A DNA stretch of 64,000 bases, from the NCBI RefSeq assembly GCF_017329605.1, contig NZ_JAFMTY010000001.1:109842-173841 (forward strand), written 5' to 3'. Source of the DNA: Alicyclobacillus fructus. GTDB taxonomy: Bacteria > Bacillota > Bacilli > Alicyclobacillales > Alicyclobacillaceae. A program made the position numbers and the translations under genes. Positions 16,161 through 25,388 of the stretch are shown piece after piece. The notes under the pieces were generated by a model. That model made no database searches, was not told the origin of the DNA, and was given only the letters and a program-made list of their open reading frames with translations. Every line of letters begins with the position of its first letter. The stretch's first letter is position 1.

Positions 16161-16498
16161 CGAGCATTCGGGGCTTGCCGTTCCTCGTTCCACCATATGC
16201 GATACCCCCTTGAGGTCGACTCCATCTCCGAATCGGCCATCGGCGACGCCGATGCTCGCCCGCTGTCCAGCCGGATGTGATTGCCGAGCGTGAGTGTGCC
16301 GCTCAACTCGTTGACATCCAAGCGGTCCAGCCGGAAGACCAACTCCTTGAGGTCGACGTGGTCCACTTGCACCTGCTCGACCGCGATGTCGATCCGGCGA
16401 TCCTGCGGCTCGCTCAGCCGTTGTTCGAGCAGGGTCAGAAGGCGCACGAGCTGTTCGAGGATTTCTGTTTCCTTCCTGCGGCGGCGAAGCGAGAACAT
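16157..16498 (-). CDS. GerPC-like spore germination protein
   Basis: About 113 residues from ATG 16498, seven bases after GGGAGGA. A charged helical N terminus (LRRRRKETEILEQLVRLL, probable coiled coil) is followed by FRLDRLDVNELSGTLTLG, which resembles the C-terminal segment of GerPC (LSGTLNIG). It is shorter than Bacillus GerPC (about 200 residues). It is the first gene of the cluster and is translationally coupled to the next by a GTGA overlap. Sporulation-specific expression is expected, but I could not find a convincing sigma-K promoter in the 110-bp gap upstream. Confidence 0.6.
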   Translation of the reverse strand: MFSLRRRRKETEILEQLVRLLTLLEQRLSEPQDRRIDIAVEQVQVDHVDLKELVFRLDRLDVNELSGTLTLGNHIRLDSGRASASPMADSEMESTSRGYRIWWNEERQAPNAR

Positions 16499-16608
16499 GC
16501 GCCGATCCTCCCAGCAAGAACACAACTTCTGTTCAGTTGTATGCGGCGCACGTGCACCCCATTCCGCGCTTCGAAGCCTGTTTGAGAAGAAATCGGACAG
16601 GGAAGCCA

Positions 16609-17625
16609 TCACGAAACGGGGTTCGCTCCGCGCCGTTTCCTCCAGCGCTTATTTTCATACAGGCGTGCGTCTGCGACCGCGTAACAACTGTCGAAGTTGT
16701 CCCCGTCCAATCCGAACACGCTGCCTCCTACAGAAACTGCACACGTGCCCTGGGAGCGCTCATGGACCGCTTGTTGCATCGCCTGCATTCGCGAGCGCCA
16801 GTCCGGCGATTCCGCCCATGCGATGACGACGAATTCGTCGCCGCCGATTCGCCCGACCAGTTCGTCCGGCTTGGATTCCTCCTGGAGGGTCTGGGCCACG
16901 AGGCGAAGCACCCGATCCCCGACCGGATGCCCGTACGTGTCATTGATGTCTTTGAAATGATCGATGTCCACGATGCCGACAATGACGTGCCGAGCCGCGT
17001 TCTCCGTGAGCGAACGGAGGATGTGCGGCCATCTCCGCTCGATGCCGAGGCGATTCCAGACGCCCGTCAGGAGGTCTCGGTGACTTGCGTGCTCCGCGAT
17101 GCGTATGGCCATGATCATGTCCAAGGCCAGCGAGATCTGAGCCGCGCACGCTTCCAGCAACGCATGGCTCGTCTCCCACGTCAGGTGAACGACCGGCTGC
17201 GTCCGCACCACGACAACAGCGCCGCGAACCTCCTCGCGGGAATAAAGGGGCCACACGCCAAACTCCAGCACGGATAAGGACAATAACCACGCGCGGATGT
17301 CCGGATGCTCGATATCCTCGGTCAGCATCCACCGACCAACCGGCATATCCAGCGTGATACTCGATTGCATGATTTCATCCATGCAGGCGGGGACGAGCCC
17401 TTCGGCAAGTACGCCGAACCTGTGATAGATGGCGGGCGGCAGGGGATCTCCGCCCGTCTCTACGCCGCGCTTGCGGTAAATGAAGAGACCTCCGTCGACA
17501 GCCGCCAGGGTGGTCAGCGCGTCGGAAGCGTATTGGAACAACTCCAGTCCCCGTTGTGCGCGTCCCCATGTCCGCGTGTGTCGAAACAGCGCACTCAGCG
17601 CTCCGGCATCCATCGGCATCGTCAC
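16609..17625 (-). CDS. GAF-GGDEF protein, putative diguanylate cyclase
   Basis: Cytoplasmic protein of 338 residues. The N-terminal half looks like a GAF-type sensor (about residues 10-170). The C-terminal GGDEF domain starts near residue 180 (HRDLLTGVWNRLGIERRW). It holds the intact catalytic motif GRIGGDEF and the metal-binding region VDIDHFKDINDTYGHPVGD. The inhibitory RxxD site expected just before it is replaced by KPDE, so product feedback inhibition may be lost. It would make cyclic di-GMP in response to a small ligand. It is a single-gene unit between the gerP-like cluster and a thioredoxin-like lipoprotein. Confidence 0.88.
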   Translation of the reverse strand: MTMPMDAGALSALFRHTRTWGRAQRGLELFQYASDALTTLAAVDGGLFIYRKRGVETGGDPLPPAIYHRFGVLAEGLVPACMDEIMQSSITLDMPVGRWMLTEDIEHPDIRAWLLSLSVLEFGVWPLYSREEVRGAVVVVRTQPVVHLTWETSHALLEACAAQISLALDMIMAIRIAEHASHRDLLTGVWNRLGIERRWPHILRSLTENAARHVIVGIVDIDHFKDINDTYGHPVGDRVLRLVAQTLQEESKPDELVGRIGGDEFVVIAWAESPDWRSRMQAMQQAVHERSQGTCAVSVGGSVFGLDGDNFDSCYAVADARLYENKRWRKRRGANPVS

Positions 17626-17712
17626 CTTGCGATTCGATCGGAATTCTTCCTAAATGCGTCCCAATGCGGTTTCTACTTCCTACGATCATCGATTGTACCC
17701 GTTGAACAGCGC

Positions 17713-18315
17713 TCAGGACAGCGCCTTTTCCCATATCTCGGGCTTATGTTCGCCGTACAGGGACCACAAGCTGTTGCCTTGCCGAAAAACGAGCGTCGGA
17801 TACCCTAACGGCGCATACCGATCTCCAGCCGTTGGCGTCAGGATAAAGACCTCTTGGAACGGCGCGAGATGCAAGGCGGCGTTCTCTTCGCGAGCAATGC
17901 GGACAGCCGTTTGAAGCGACGTGCCCGCGGGATAGCCCACGTTGACGATCACGGGCGCTCGCTTCAACTGTCGCCGAATCGATGTGAGCAATTGCAGGGT
18001 GCGCTGACAGTGGGGACACCAGTACGCCGCGAAGAGAAGCGGTTGGCGATCCGCCTCGAGCACCTCCTTCTGTCCGCTCGCTGTCCACACCACGACCTTT
18101 CCATACAGGTTCGAAGAGGCCGGTCGCGCATCCCAGCGAGGATCCTGTCCTTCATTCATGGCTCCTGTGAGATTCTGAAAGACCAACGGATGAACGCGAT
18201 CTCGCCCGGCGACCTTTGCCGCCTGCCCATGGGTATCACCGGCGGCAGGCGTTCCACATCCCGCCGCGACCACGGAAACAAAACCTGCCAAGATCAACGC
18301 CAAGACTCGACGCAT
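17713..18315 (-). CDS. Thioredoxin-like lipoprotein
   Basis: About 200 residues from ATG 18315 with GGGAGGG upstream. A lipoprotein signal peptide ends in VVAAGC, so the protein should be anchored on the outer face of the membrane. The mature part has one thioredoxin-like redox motif, AAYWCPHCQRT, followed by strands and a cis-Pro-like GYPTLVFRQG. This suggests a thiol-disulfide oxidoreductase acting on exported or spore-envelope proteins. Adjacent genes do not reveal a partner; no CcdA-type transporter is seen nearby. Confidence 0.8.
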   Translation of the reverse strand: MRRVLALILAGFVSVVAAGCGTPAAGDTHGQAAKVAGRDRVHPLVFQNLTGAMNEGQDPRWDARPASSNLYGKVVVWTASGQKEVLEADRQPLLFAAYWCPHCQRTLQLLTSIRRQLKRAPVIVNVGYPAGTSLQTAVRIAREENAALHLAPFQEVFILTPTAGDRYAPLGYPTLVFRQGNSLWSLYGEHKPEIWEKALS

Positions 18316-18424
18316 AAGCGCCCTCCCCTGCAACACGTCTTGTACCCTTTGCCAACATAGCGCGGCCGAAGGAGCGCTGCAATCAAGTGCAGGAGACATG
18401 CATCTTCACGAGGAGGGACACGAT

Positions 18425-20347
18425 TCAACTCGGCGCCCTGCGCCCCTGTGCTAGACGCGCCTCCAAACTGCGAGCATACTGCGTGAGCCGAACCGTCATC
18501 TCATATCGGAGAAAAGGTGTCACGAGATAAACCCCAGGAAACAGCCGGATGGCCACTTCCACGAGTTCACGCGCAATTTCCTCGCCGACCCATGCCGCCT
18601 CCTCAGGACTCGCTTCTTGCATCCGCCGCAGCGCGCTTTCGGATAGCCGGATGCCTGGAACCTGGTGATGCAGAAACTCTGCGTTCCTCGCGCTCGTGAG
18701 CGGCATCACGCCCACGAAGACCGGAACGCCGAGGTCCTTTGTCGCTTCCGCGATGGCCACCATCAGCTCCGGATCATACACGGGCTGCGTCATGACGAAG
18801 TCGGCGCCCGCGTCGATCTTGCGGCGCAGGCGTTCCACCGCCTTTTGGAAGTTGTGTACGTGCGGGTTGAACGCGGTCCCGATGACGAACCGGGAAGACT
18901 GCTTTAACGGTTGCCCGGAAAAGCCGATCCCCTCGTTCAACCTTCTCACCATTTTGGTGAGGTCCATCGAGGAGACGTCGTACACACTGGTGGCACCAGG
19001 GAGCTCGCCATATCGGGACGGATCGCCCGTAACCAAAAGCACGTTGCGGATGCCAAGGACGGCAAGCCCCATGAGATGGGACTGCTGACCAATCAGATTC
19101 CGATCGCGGCATGTGACGTGCACCAGGGGCTCTATCCCCCGTTGCTTGAGAAGGCTTGCGAGCGCCATGTTGGAGACGCGGACCGAGCCGAGCGAGTTAT
19201 CCGCCATCGTGATCAAGTCGGCGCCCGCAGCCTGAAGGGCTTCCGCTCCTTGCAGGAAACGGCCGATAGCCAGTTGCTTTGGCGGATCCAATTCCACCAC
19301 GATGGCCTTCTTCTCGCGGCAAATGTCCACCACACTCACGCCGTCGTGGCACGCCCCGTCCTCGAACGCCAGGGAGGAGCGGCTAGGCGTCGACGCGCTC
19401 ACATGCGGCGGGCGAGCGCCTCGCTCGGGCTCGGCGCGCAGCAGGGCGTCTCGAAGCGCCCGAATGTATGCCGGCGTCGTTCCACAACAACCTCCGAGCC
19501 ACCGCACGCCGAGATCGGCAATGCGCACCATCAGGCGGGCGAAGTCCCGCTCATCTCCGGTGTACGCGATCTCGTCCCCTTCCGCTCGCTGCAGAATGCC
19601 GGCGTTGGGCACCGCGGCGAAGGGTCCGTCGATCTCCATTCTCGCGTGTTCGTACGACCTCAAGATGCCGTAAGGACCGAGCCGACAGTTCAATCCCACG
19701 ACATCCGCACCCGCCGCCTTGATGCGCCTGAACGCCTCCGCAAGGGGTACCCCGTCGCGCGTCACCCCGATCTCCTCCGGCGAAAGATTCACCACGAGGG
19801 GCAACTCACCGAGAAGAGGGCGCACGGCCTCGATGGCCACCAAAGCCTCTTCCAGATCCGGAAACGTTTCAAGGATCAAGCCGTCGATCCCGGCATTCAC
19901 AAGCGCCTCCGCCTGTTCCGCGTACACCCGGGAGAGAAACGCCCGCTCCTCTTCCTGAAGGAGGGCGCCATACCGGTATCCTCCCATCGCGGGGCCCATC
20001 GTGCCATAGACACTGGCGCGATCGCCGGCGGCCGACCGAGCGATCTCCACCCCTCTCCGATTCAGCGCCTTCACGTCGACGTCCAGCCCGTGGCGCTCTA
20101 GCGCGGCGCGGTTGCCCATGAAGGTATTGGTCTGGACGATGGTGCACCCCGCCTCCACGTACAGGCGATGCACGCGCTCGACGAGATCGGGCGACGTGAG
20201 ATTCAATTGCTCCACAGGCGTACCGATGGGAACGCCCAACTGGTGCAGATAGGTCGACATGGCCCCGTCGAAAAGGACGTACGGGCCATGAGGTCCTTCC
20301 ATATCCCGGGGCGGACGCTTCCATTGGCGCCAGACTGCATCCATCAT
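18425..20347 (-). CDS. yitJ: Bifunctional homocysteine S-methyltransferase / methylenetetrahydrofolate reductase
   Basis: Fusion of about 640 residues, as in Bacillus YitJ. The N-terminal zinc-dependent homocysteine methyltransferase domain (to about residue 300) shows FDGAMSTYLHQLG and the zinc cysteines in GLNCRLGP and GGCCGTTP. The C-terminal MetF-like flavin domain shows VELDPPK, MADNSLGSVR, VHVTCRDRN and DFVMTQPVYD. Together these make methyl-THF and methionine. The start is one of two tandem ATGs (20347 or 20344) behind GAGAGGAAG. An extended -10 (TGTTACAAT, near 20400) may be its promoter. No S-box riboswitch fits in the short gap after the upstream terminator. Confidence 0.93.
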   Translation of the reverse strand: MMDAVWRQWKRPPRDMEGPHGPYVLFDGAMSTYLHQLGVPIGTPVEQLNLTSPDLVERVHRLYVEAGCTIVQTNTFMGNRAALERHGLDVDVKALNRRGVEIARSAAGDRASVYGTMGPAMGGYRYGALLQEEERAFLSRVYAEQAEALVNAGIDGLILETFPDLEEALVAIEAVRPLLGELPLVVNLSPEEIGVTRDGVPLAEAFRRIKAAGADVVGLNCRLGPYGILRSYEHARMEIDGPFAAVPNAGILQRAEGDEIAYTGDERDFARLMVRIADLGVRWLGGCCGTTPAYIRALRDALLRAEPERGARPPHVSASTPSRSSLAFEDGACHDGVSVVDICREKKAIVVELDPPKQLAIGRFLQGAEALQAAGADLITMADNSLGSVRVSNMALASLLKQRGIEPLVHVTCRDRNLIGQQSHLMGLAVLGIRNVLLVTGDPSRYGELPGATSVYDVSSMDLTKMVRRLNEGIGFSGQPLKQSSRFVIGTAFNPHVHNFQKAVERLRRKIDAGADFVMTQPVYDPELMVAIAEATKDLGVPVFVGVMPLTSARNAEFLHHQVPGIRLSESALRRMQEASPEEAAWVGEEIARELVEVAIRLFPGVYLVTPFLRYEMTVRLTQYARSLEARLAQGRRAPS

Positions 20348-20438
20348 CGTGGCGTCTTCCTCTCGTTCGAACGGTACAAGGTTTACGAGATTTTCGACAT
20401 TGTAACACACGCGAGCGGCCTGCGCGCCCGCCGGATCG

Positions 20439-20469
20439 AAAAAGAGGCGATCCGCCGGAGCGGATCGCC
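20439..20469 (-). terminator. Rho-independent terminator after glyS and its small downstream gene
   Basis: On the minus strand, a perfect 10-bp stem GGCGATCCGC with GCGGATCGCC around a TCCG loop is followed by TCTTTTT. It ends the glyS transcript about 20 bp after the small gene stop at 20488. Confidence 0.93.
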
Positions 20470-20487
20470 CAGGGTGTGGGTTGTCTC

Positions 20488-20724
20488 TCAGCCGTTCGAC
20501 TGCCTCTTGCCGTGAGGCACGTTCGCCCGGTGATACGCCTTCCAGGGAACCACAGCATCCAACCGCGAACTCAGCAACTGATTCCGCCGCTCCACAAACG
20601 CCTCCACCTCGTGGTTGTGGTGCAGCTGACCGACGAAGGTGAAATCGTCGTTGTGGTGTTGCGTGTGTTCACCTGACATCTGACCCACCCCCGGCTTAGC
20701 ATGACTCGATCCGTCCGCCTTCAT
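20488..20724 (-). CDS. Small hydrophilic protein of unknown function downstream of glyS
   Basis: Up to 78 residues from ATG 20724, or 63 from ATG 20679, which has the better ribosome-site spacing (GGGGGTGGG). The protein is rich in His and charged residues (GEHTQHHNDDFTFVGQLHHN, then AFVERRNQLLSSRLDAVVPW) and has no signal peptide or membrane segment. Third codon positions are GC-rich like the neighbours, and it lies between the glyS stop and a strong terminator, so it is probably real and co-transcribed with glyS. I do not recognise a family. Confidence 0.55.
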   Translation of the reverse strand: MKADGSSHAKPGVGQMSGEHTQHHNDDFTFVGQLHHNHEVEAFVERRNQLLSSRLDAVVPWKAYHRANVPHGKRQSNG

Positions 20725-20728
20725 GCCC

Positions 20729-22123
20729 TCACCAGGGCGCGCCGGAAGATTGAAGCTTTTCATCCAGCCAGGACCGCACGCCCTCGATGGGAATCCGGAC
20801 CTGCTCCATCGAATCTCGCATCCGGATGGTGACTTGGCCGTCCGTGTCGGAGTCGAAATCGTAGGTCACGCAGAACGGCGTCCCGATCTCGTCCTGACGC
20901 CGGTATCTCTTTCCAATCGAACCTGTCTCATCGTAATCCGCGCTGTAGTAGCGGATGAGGTCGAGATACAGCTTGTGCGCGGGTTCGTTCAGCTTCTTCG
21001 AAAGCGGCAATACGGCCACTTGGTACGGTGCGAGCTTGGGATGCAGCCGCAAAACGACCCGCGTGTCCCCTTCGGACACTTCTTCCTCATCGTAGGCATC
21101 GGCAAAGACCGCAAGAAACAGTCGATCCGCGCCGATGGACGGCTCAATGCAGTACGGGATGAACGGCTCCTTCCCCTCTTCCTGCACCGCCATGTTTTCC
21201 CCGGAGTGTTCCTGATGCGCCCGGAGATCGTAATCCGTGCGATTGGCCACTCCCAAAAGCTCTCCCCATCCAAAGGGAAAGCGGTATTCGATGTCCGTGG
21301 TCGCCTTGCTGTAGTGCGACAGCTGCTCCTTGGCGTGATCGCGGAACCGCAGGTGTTCCGACTTGATGCCGAGCGACAGCAGCCAGTCCATGCACGTCTG
21401 CCGCCAGTACGCAAACCATTCCTCGTCTTCACCGGGTGCACAGAAGAACTCGAGCTCCATCTGCTCGAATTCACGCGTGCGGAAGATGAAGTTCCCCGGC
21501 GTGATCTCGTTCCGAAAACTCTTGCCAAACTGCCCGATGCCAAAAGGCAATTTCTTACGCATCGTCCTTTGGACGTTTTTAAAGTTCACAAAAATCCCCT
21601 GAGCCGTTTCAGGGCGGAGATACACCTCGTTGGCCGCATCTTCGGTGACGCCCTGAAAGGTGCGGAACATCATGTTGAACTGGCGGACGTTGGTGAAATC
21701 ATGGGCGCCACAGTTCGGACATGCGATGCCAAGTTCTTCAATCCACCGCTCCATCTCCGCAAACGGAAGCCCGTCCACCACGAGAGACTTGCCTTGCGCC
21801 TCCGCCGCCTCCTCAATCAGCTTGTCAGCGCGGAACCTTGCCTTGCACTGGCGACAGTCCACCATGGGATCGTGGAAGTTGGCCACATGTCCGGAGGCCA
21901 CCCAGACCTTTTTGTTCATCAGGATGGCCGAATCCAAGCCCACGTTCAGCGGATTCTGTTCGATGAAAAATCGCCACCAGGCCCGCTTCAAATTGTGCTT
22001 CACTTGAGCTCCGAGCGGCCCGTAATCCCATGTGTTGGCCAAGCCCCCATAAATCTCGGAACCCGGAAAAATGAATCCTCGCCGCTTTGCGAGCGACACC
22101 AACGTATCCATTGTCACCTGCAT
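20729..22123 (-). CDS. glyS: Glycyl-tRNA synthetase (homodimeric class II)
   Basis: About 464 residues from ATG 22123, seven bases after AGGAGGA; it charges tRNA-Gly. Class II features: [21 protein letters not shown] at the N terminus, [12 protein letters not shown] with motif-2-like [33 protein letters not shown], and the C-terminal [12 protein letters not shown] (motif 3), then an anticodon-binding domain. Length matches the eukaryote-like alpha2 enzyme used by many Firmicutes and Thermus rather than the GlyQ/GlyS tetramer. No T-box leader is evident in the 166-bp gap to the divergent HAD gene. Confidence 0.96.
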   Translation of the reverse strand: MQVTMDTLVSLAKRRGFIFPGSEIYGGLANTWDYGPLGAQVKHNLKRAWWRFFIEQNPLNVGLDSAILMNKKVWVASGHVANFHDPMVDCRQCKARFRADKLIEEAAEAQGKSLVVDGLPFAEMERWIEELGIACPNCGAHDFTNVRQFNMMFRTFQGVTEDAANEVYLRPETAQGIFVNFKNVQRTMRKKLPFGIGQFGKSFRNEITPGNFIFRTREFEQMELEFFCAPGEDEEWFAYWRQTCMDWLLSLGIKSEHLRFRDHAKEQLSHYSKATTDIEYRFPFGWGELLGVANRTDYDLRAHQEHSGENMAVQEEGKEPFIPYCIEPSIGADRLFLAVFADAYDEEEVSEGDTRVVLRLHPKLAPYQVAVLPLSKKLNEPAHKLYLDLIRYYSADYDETGSIGKRYRRQDEIGTPFCVTYDFDSDTDGQVTIRMRDSMEQVRIPIEGVRSWLDEKLQSSGAPW

Positions 22124-22289
22124 CGACAGATCCTCCTGCTCGTCCTCAATATGGCTATGATAGCCGAGGCTCGCGCGTGTGCGCAATCCGCGCATGTCCG
22201 CAGTGCCTATTTTGGCAAGGTGATGTGTATAATGAATTTTCGACTGGTCTCACACCGGCGCGAGCGGTCGCAGCATGGGGGGAGAGTTC

Positions 22290-23081
22290 GTGAAGACCAA
22301 GCAACGCGTCAAGATGGTGTTTCTCGACATTGACGGAACGCTGTTTGTGAACGGGCGGATCGTGCCGAAAAGCGCTGCCGCAGTCGCAAAGCTCATCGAA
22401 AACCGCGTTCCTGTAGCCGTTTGCACGGGTCGCAGCGTCATTCATGCGCAGCACGTTCAAGCTTCCCTCGGGATTCCGTACGGCATTTATTTTAACGGAG
22501 GCTTGGTGAAGGCTGGCGAACGAGAAATCTTTTCCTTGCCGTTCTCTCGGACGGTCGTCCGAGGCATCCTGGAAGCCGCGGAGCGCCGCGGAATCCAGAC
22601 GATTATTCACACGCACGATCGCGCCTTCAGCCTGCAGCCCATCCCGTCGGACTACCTGCCAGTGTTGGCCTCCTACGACTTCCCGCCCATCGCCTGCGAG
22701 CCGACCATGGCCGAGCGGCTGGACGAGATCGGGGTGTTTCAGTTGAACGCGTTCATGACGGCCGAATGGGACAGCGTGTTTGAGCAGGAATTTCCCGAAT
22801 GCTACGTCTACCGCTGGCACGATCAAGCCGTCGACTTCCAACGCCGCAAATCCGATAAGTCCATCGGCGCGTTGCACCTCCTCTCCTTCCTGGGCATTTC
22901 GCCCGAAGACTGCGTGCACATCGGAGACGGGGGCAACGACATCGGGATGTTTCGAGCGATGGGCTATTCGTACGCGATGGGCAACGCGAACGAGGACGTG
23001 AAACGCGCCGCGAAACGAGTGACGTCGACGGCCGAGGAAGGCGGCGTCGCCGATGCCTTGGCCGATCTCGGCCTCATCTAG
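22290..23081 (+). CDS. HAD-superfamily phosphatase, Cof subfamily
   Basis: About 263 residues from GTG 22290, five bases after GGGGGAG. Motif I FLDIDGTLF holds the nucleophilic Asp; a Cof-type cap follows, and motifs III and IV are DKSIGALHLLSFLG and HIGDGGNDIGMFRAMGYSYAMGNA. Members dephosphorylate small metabolites such as sugar phosphates or flavin and pyridoxal phosphates; the substrate cannot be told from sequence. It diverges from glyS, and lexA follows after 69 bp with its own promoter. Confidence 0.88.
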   Translation: MKTKQRVKMVFLDIDGTLFVNGRIVPKSAAAVAKLIENRVPVAVCTGRSVIHAQHVQASLGIPYGIYFNGGLVKAGEREIFSLPFSRTVVRGILEAAERRGIQTIIHTHDRAFSLQPIPSDYLPVLASYDFPPIACEPTMAERLDEIGVFQLNAFMTAEWDSVFEQEFPECYVYRWHDQAVDFQRRKSDKSIGALHLLSFLGISPEDCVHIGDGGNDIGMFRAMGYSYAMGNANEDVKRAAKRVTSTAEEGGVADALADLGLI

Positions 23082-23088
23082 TCCAACG

Positions 23089-23102
23089 CGAACACGTGTT
23101 TG
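23089..23102. promoter_or_regulatory. LexA (DinR) box
   Basis: CGAACACGTGTTTG fits the Gram-positive SOS box CGAAC-N4-GTTYG exactly. It overlaps the -35 of the lexA promoter, so LexA should repress its own gene. Confidence 0.93.
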
Positions 23103-23128
23103 CACCCATCGGCCCAACGTGTTACAAT
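23100..23128 (+). promoter_or_regulatory. lexA promoter
   Basis: TTGCAC (23100-23105), 17-bp spacer, TACAAT (23123-23128); the LexA box covers the upstream half. Confidence 0.8.
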
Positions 23129-23150
23129 GAGGCCGAAGGGAGTGGGGACG

Positions 23151-23759
23151 GTGAGCGGTCTCACGGCTCGGCAACGCGCAATTCTCGAGTTTATTCGAAA
23201 AAACATCCGCGAGAAGGGATATCCACCGTCGGTGCGCGAAATTGGAGAGGCTGTCGGCTTGGCATCCAGTTCGACCGTGCACGGGCATCTCGAACGCCTG
23301 CAACAGAAGGGTTACCTGCGTCGAGATCCAACAAAGCCGAGGGCGCTCGAACTCCTCGTCGATGAGGACGACACAAACGATGTCGTGCTGGCGCCCATTG
23401 TCGGCCGTGTGACGGCGGGACTTCCCATCTCTGCGCTCGAAGATATCGAGGGCTATCTGCCGCTACCCCGCGATGTCGCGAAGGGCGACGAGGTCTTCGC
23501 GCTGCGCGTGATGGGCGAGAGCATGATCAACGCGGGCATCCTGGACGGAGATCTGGCGATTGTGAGGCGGCAGACGTCCGCCGACAACGGCGATATCGTC
23601 GTCGCCATGACGGATGAGGACGAGGCCACCATCAAGCGCTTCTATCGCGAGGACGGGCGCGTGCGCCTTCAGCCCGAAAACGACTCGATGCCACCGCTCT
23701 ACTTCCCGAATGTGACGATTCTCGGGAAAGTGATTGGCATCTTTCGGCACATCCGATAA
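23151..23759 (+). CDS. lexA: LexA SOS repressor
   Basis: About 202 residues from GTG 23151 behind GGGAG. The N-terminal winged helix begins [15 protein letters not shown] and includes the recognition region [21 protein letters not shown]. The hinge cleavage site is VGRVTAGLP (Ala-Gly). The C-terminal protease domain has Ser in [13 protein letters not shown] and Lys in [13 protein letters not shown]. It represses DNA-damage genes until RecA-stimulated self-cleavage. Autoregulation is indicated by the perfect box in its promoter. Confidence 0.96.
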   Translation: MSGLTARQRAILEFIRKNIREKGYPPSVREIGEAVGLASSSTVHGHLERLQQKGYLRRDPTKPRALELLVDEDDTNDVVLAPIVGRVTAGLPISALEDIEGYLPLPRDVAKGDEVFALRVMGESMINAGILDGDLAIVRRQTSADNGDIVVAMTDEDEATIKRFYREDGRVRLQPENDSMPPLYFPNVTILGKVIGIFRHIR

Positions 23760-23796
23760 AAAAACATGCGGCGCAAGCTTCGGGGCTTCGCCGCAT
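23758..23796 (-). terminator. Rho-independent terminator of the hexuronate transporter transcript
   Basis: On the minus strand, ATGCGGCG with CGCCGCAT (31-base hairpin at 23766-23796) is followed by GTTTTTTT. It overlaps the lexA stop codon and ends the minus-strand transporter gene. Confidence 0.85.
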
Positions 23797-23846
23797 CTTC
23801 AGGACACCTCGAGAAAGACCAGGCAAAGAAACCGTTCGTCGTTCGG

Positions 23847-25244
23847 TTACATCGAGCGCCCTCGCTCCGACTGGAGCCAATCGCTCTGAATCCTCTCCAT
23901 CGTCTTTTTGCTCGTCTCGGGCACGGCGCGGTGCATGAACACAGCCATGGCGATGCAGAACAGCGCGAAGATCCAGAACGTCCACGTCCCGCCGATGGCC
24001 TGCAGCAGAATGGGAAAGAATTGCGCCACGAGATAGGTCGCGAACCAGAGCGCGAAGGACGCGACGGCCATCGCGCGGCCGCGGATCGCCGTGGGATAGA
24101 TTTCGGACAGGACAATCCACACGCCGCCGCCCCAGGACAGCTCATAGGCGATGGTGTGCGCGAAGACGAGCGCCAGCACCAGCCACGTGATCATATGGGG
24201 CAATGCGAACGCGATGCCCAGGATGACCAAGAAGAGGGCCATCAAGCCTCCGTTCCACACGAGCAACCGCTTCCGCCCGACGCGGTCCACGATGAGCATG
24301 AGCACGATGACGAAGATGACCTTAATGGCGCCAATCCACACGGTGTCGTAAAACGAAGCGTTGGTGCCGGCGCCCGCCGCCTTGAAGATCATCGGCGCAT
24401 AGTAGCCGACAGCGTTGGTGCCTGTGAACTGCTGGAAGATGGCGAGCACCACGCCGATGCCGAGCGCCTTACGAATCCCCGGGCGCGACAGCTCTTGAAA
24501 GAGCGAATCGGGCAGGACTTCAAGCGACTTCCGAATTTCGTCGGCATCCAAGCGCGCCCGGTCTGGACCGCTCACGCGCTCGAGAATTGCGACAGCCTGC
24601 TGTTCCCTCCCTCGCTTCATCAGATAGCGCGGGCTCTCCGGCACAAAGAAGAGCAGCGCGAAGAAGATCACGGCCGGAATCACGCCCATGGCAAACATCC
24701 AGCGCCATCCCGTCGTCTGGTTCCACGCCGTGGTGTGCGAGCTGACGATGGCCGCGTTCACGAAGTACACAATGAAGATGCCCGACACGATGGCCAATTG
24801 GTTCGATCCGACCAAACGCCCTCGAATGCGCGGCGGCGCAATCTCAGCGATATAAAGCGGAGACAGGAGCGACGCCAACCCGATTCCGACGCCCCCAATG
24901 AAGCGCCCGAGCACGAGCACGCCGACGCTCGGCGCGAAAGCCGAGATGAGGCTTGACGCAATAAAGATGACGCCCGCCACCGATAGCGCTTTCTTTCTCC
25001 CGAACGAATCGCCGAGAAAGCCTGCGATGAGCACGCCGAGCATCGCCCCGAGGTCGATGCTGCTCGAGACCAGACCCGTGGTCGCGGCGCTCATGTGAAA
25101 TTCCGATTTCAAAAACTCATTCGCCCCGGCGATCACGCCTGTGTCATATCCAAACAACAGGCCGCCGAGCGATGCGATGATAACCACAGTCACGACATAA
25201 CCCAGATTGGGCCGGTACTCCACCTGAGTCACTTCCGCCTGCAT
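23847..25244 (-). CDS. MFS sugar porter, probable hexuronate or sugar uptake
   Basis: About 465 residues with twelve predicted membrane helices. Sugar-porter signatures are intact: GGLLFGYDTGVIAGA in helix 1, GDSFGRKKAL, PLYIAEIAPPRIRGRLVG, PESPRYLMKRG and QQFTGTNAVGYYAPMIF. It belongs to the xylose/inositol/galactose proton symporter type, not to the ExuT group normally linked with uronates. Being downstream of uxaA-iolB-uxaB on the same strand, it is probably the cluster's importer; uronate transport is an inference. The start is ATG 25244, with GGGGGTG upstream and a TTG codon directly before it. A 141-bp gap separates it from uxaB. Confidence 0.85.
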   Translation of the reverse strand: MQAEVTQVEYRPNLGYVVTVVIIASLGGLLFGYDTGVIAGANEFLKSEFHMSAATTGLVSSSIDLGAMLGVLIAGFLGDSFGRKKALSVAGVIFIASSLISAFAPSVGVLVLGRFIGGVGIGLASLLSPLYIAEIAPPRIRGRLVGSNQLAIVSGIFIVYFVNAAIVSSHTTAWNQTTGWRWMFAMGVIPAVIFFALLFFVPESPRYLMKRGREQQAVAILERVSGPDRARLDADEIRKSLEVLPDSLFQELSRPGIRKALGIGVVLAIFQQFTGTNAVGYYAPMIFKAAGAGTNASFYDTVWIGAIKVIFVIVLMLIVDRVGRKRLLVWNGGLMALFLVILGIAFALPHMITWLVLALVFAHTIAYELSWGGGVWIVLSEIYPTAIRGRAMAVASFALWFATYLVAQFFPILLQAIGGTWTFWIFALFCIAMAVFMHRAVPETSKKTMERIQSDWLQSERGRSM

Positions 25245-25388
25245 CAAGGTCTGTCACCCCCTGTACATTCGTCGCCACTCGCGCGCGGTTGTGCCACCTC
25301 TCTTTGCCGCTCCACGCCTTCGATCGCGGCCGCGACACGGCCGAGCGTCAAAGAGCCGCGTCACCCCCCTTCCAGCCATGTCCGCCGT

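Noticed and set aside
15853..16167. Separate minus-strand gene of about 104 codons between the Hsp20-like and GerPD-like genes
   Set aside because: It overlaps the GerPD-like frame almost fully, has Arg/Ser-rich shadow composition and no ribosome site.
20348..20438. S-box (SAM) riboswitch upstream of the homocysteine methyltransferase/MTHFR gene
   Set aside because: Only about 90 bp lie between the upstream terminator and the start, too short for an S-box and without its conserved core.
22124..22289. T-box leader upstream of glyS
   Set aside because: The gap is only 166 bp, is shared with a divergent gene, and shows no T-box core or terminator/antiterminator pair.
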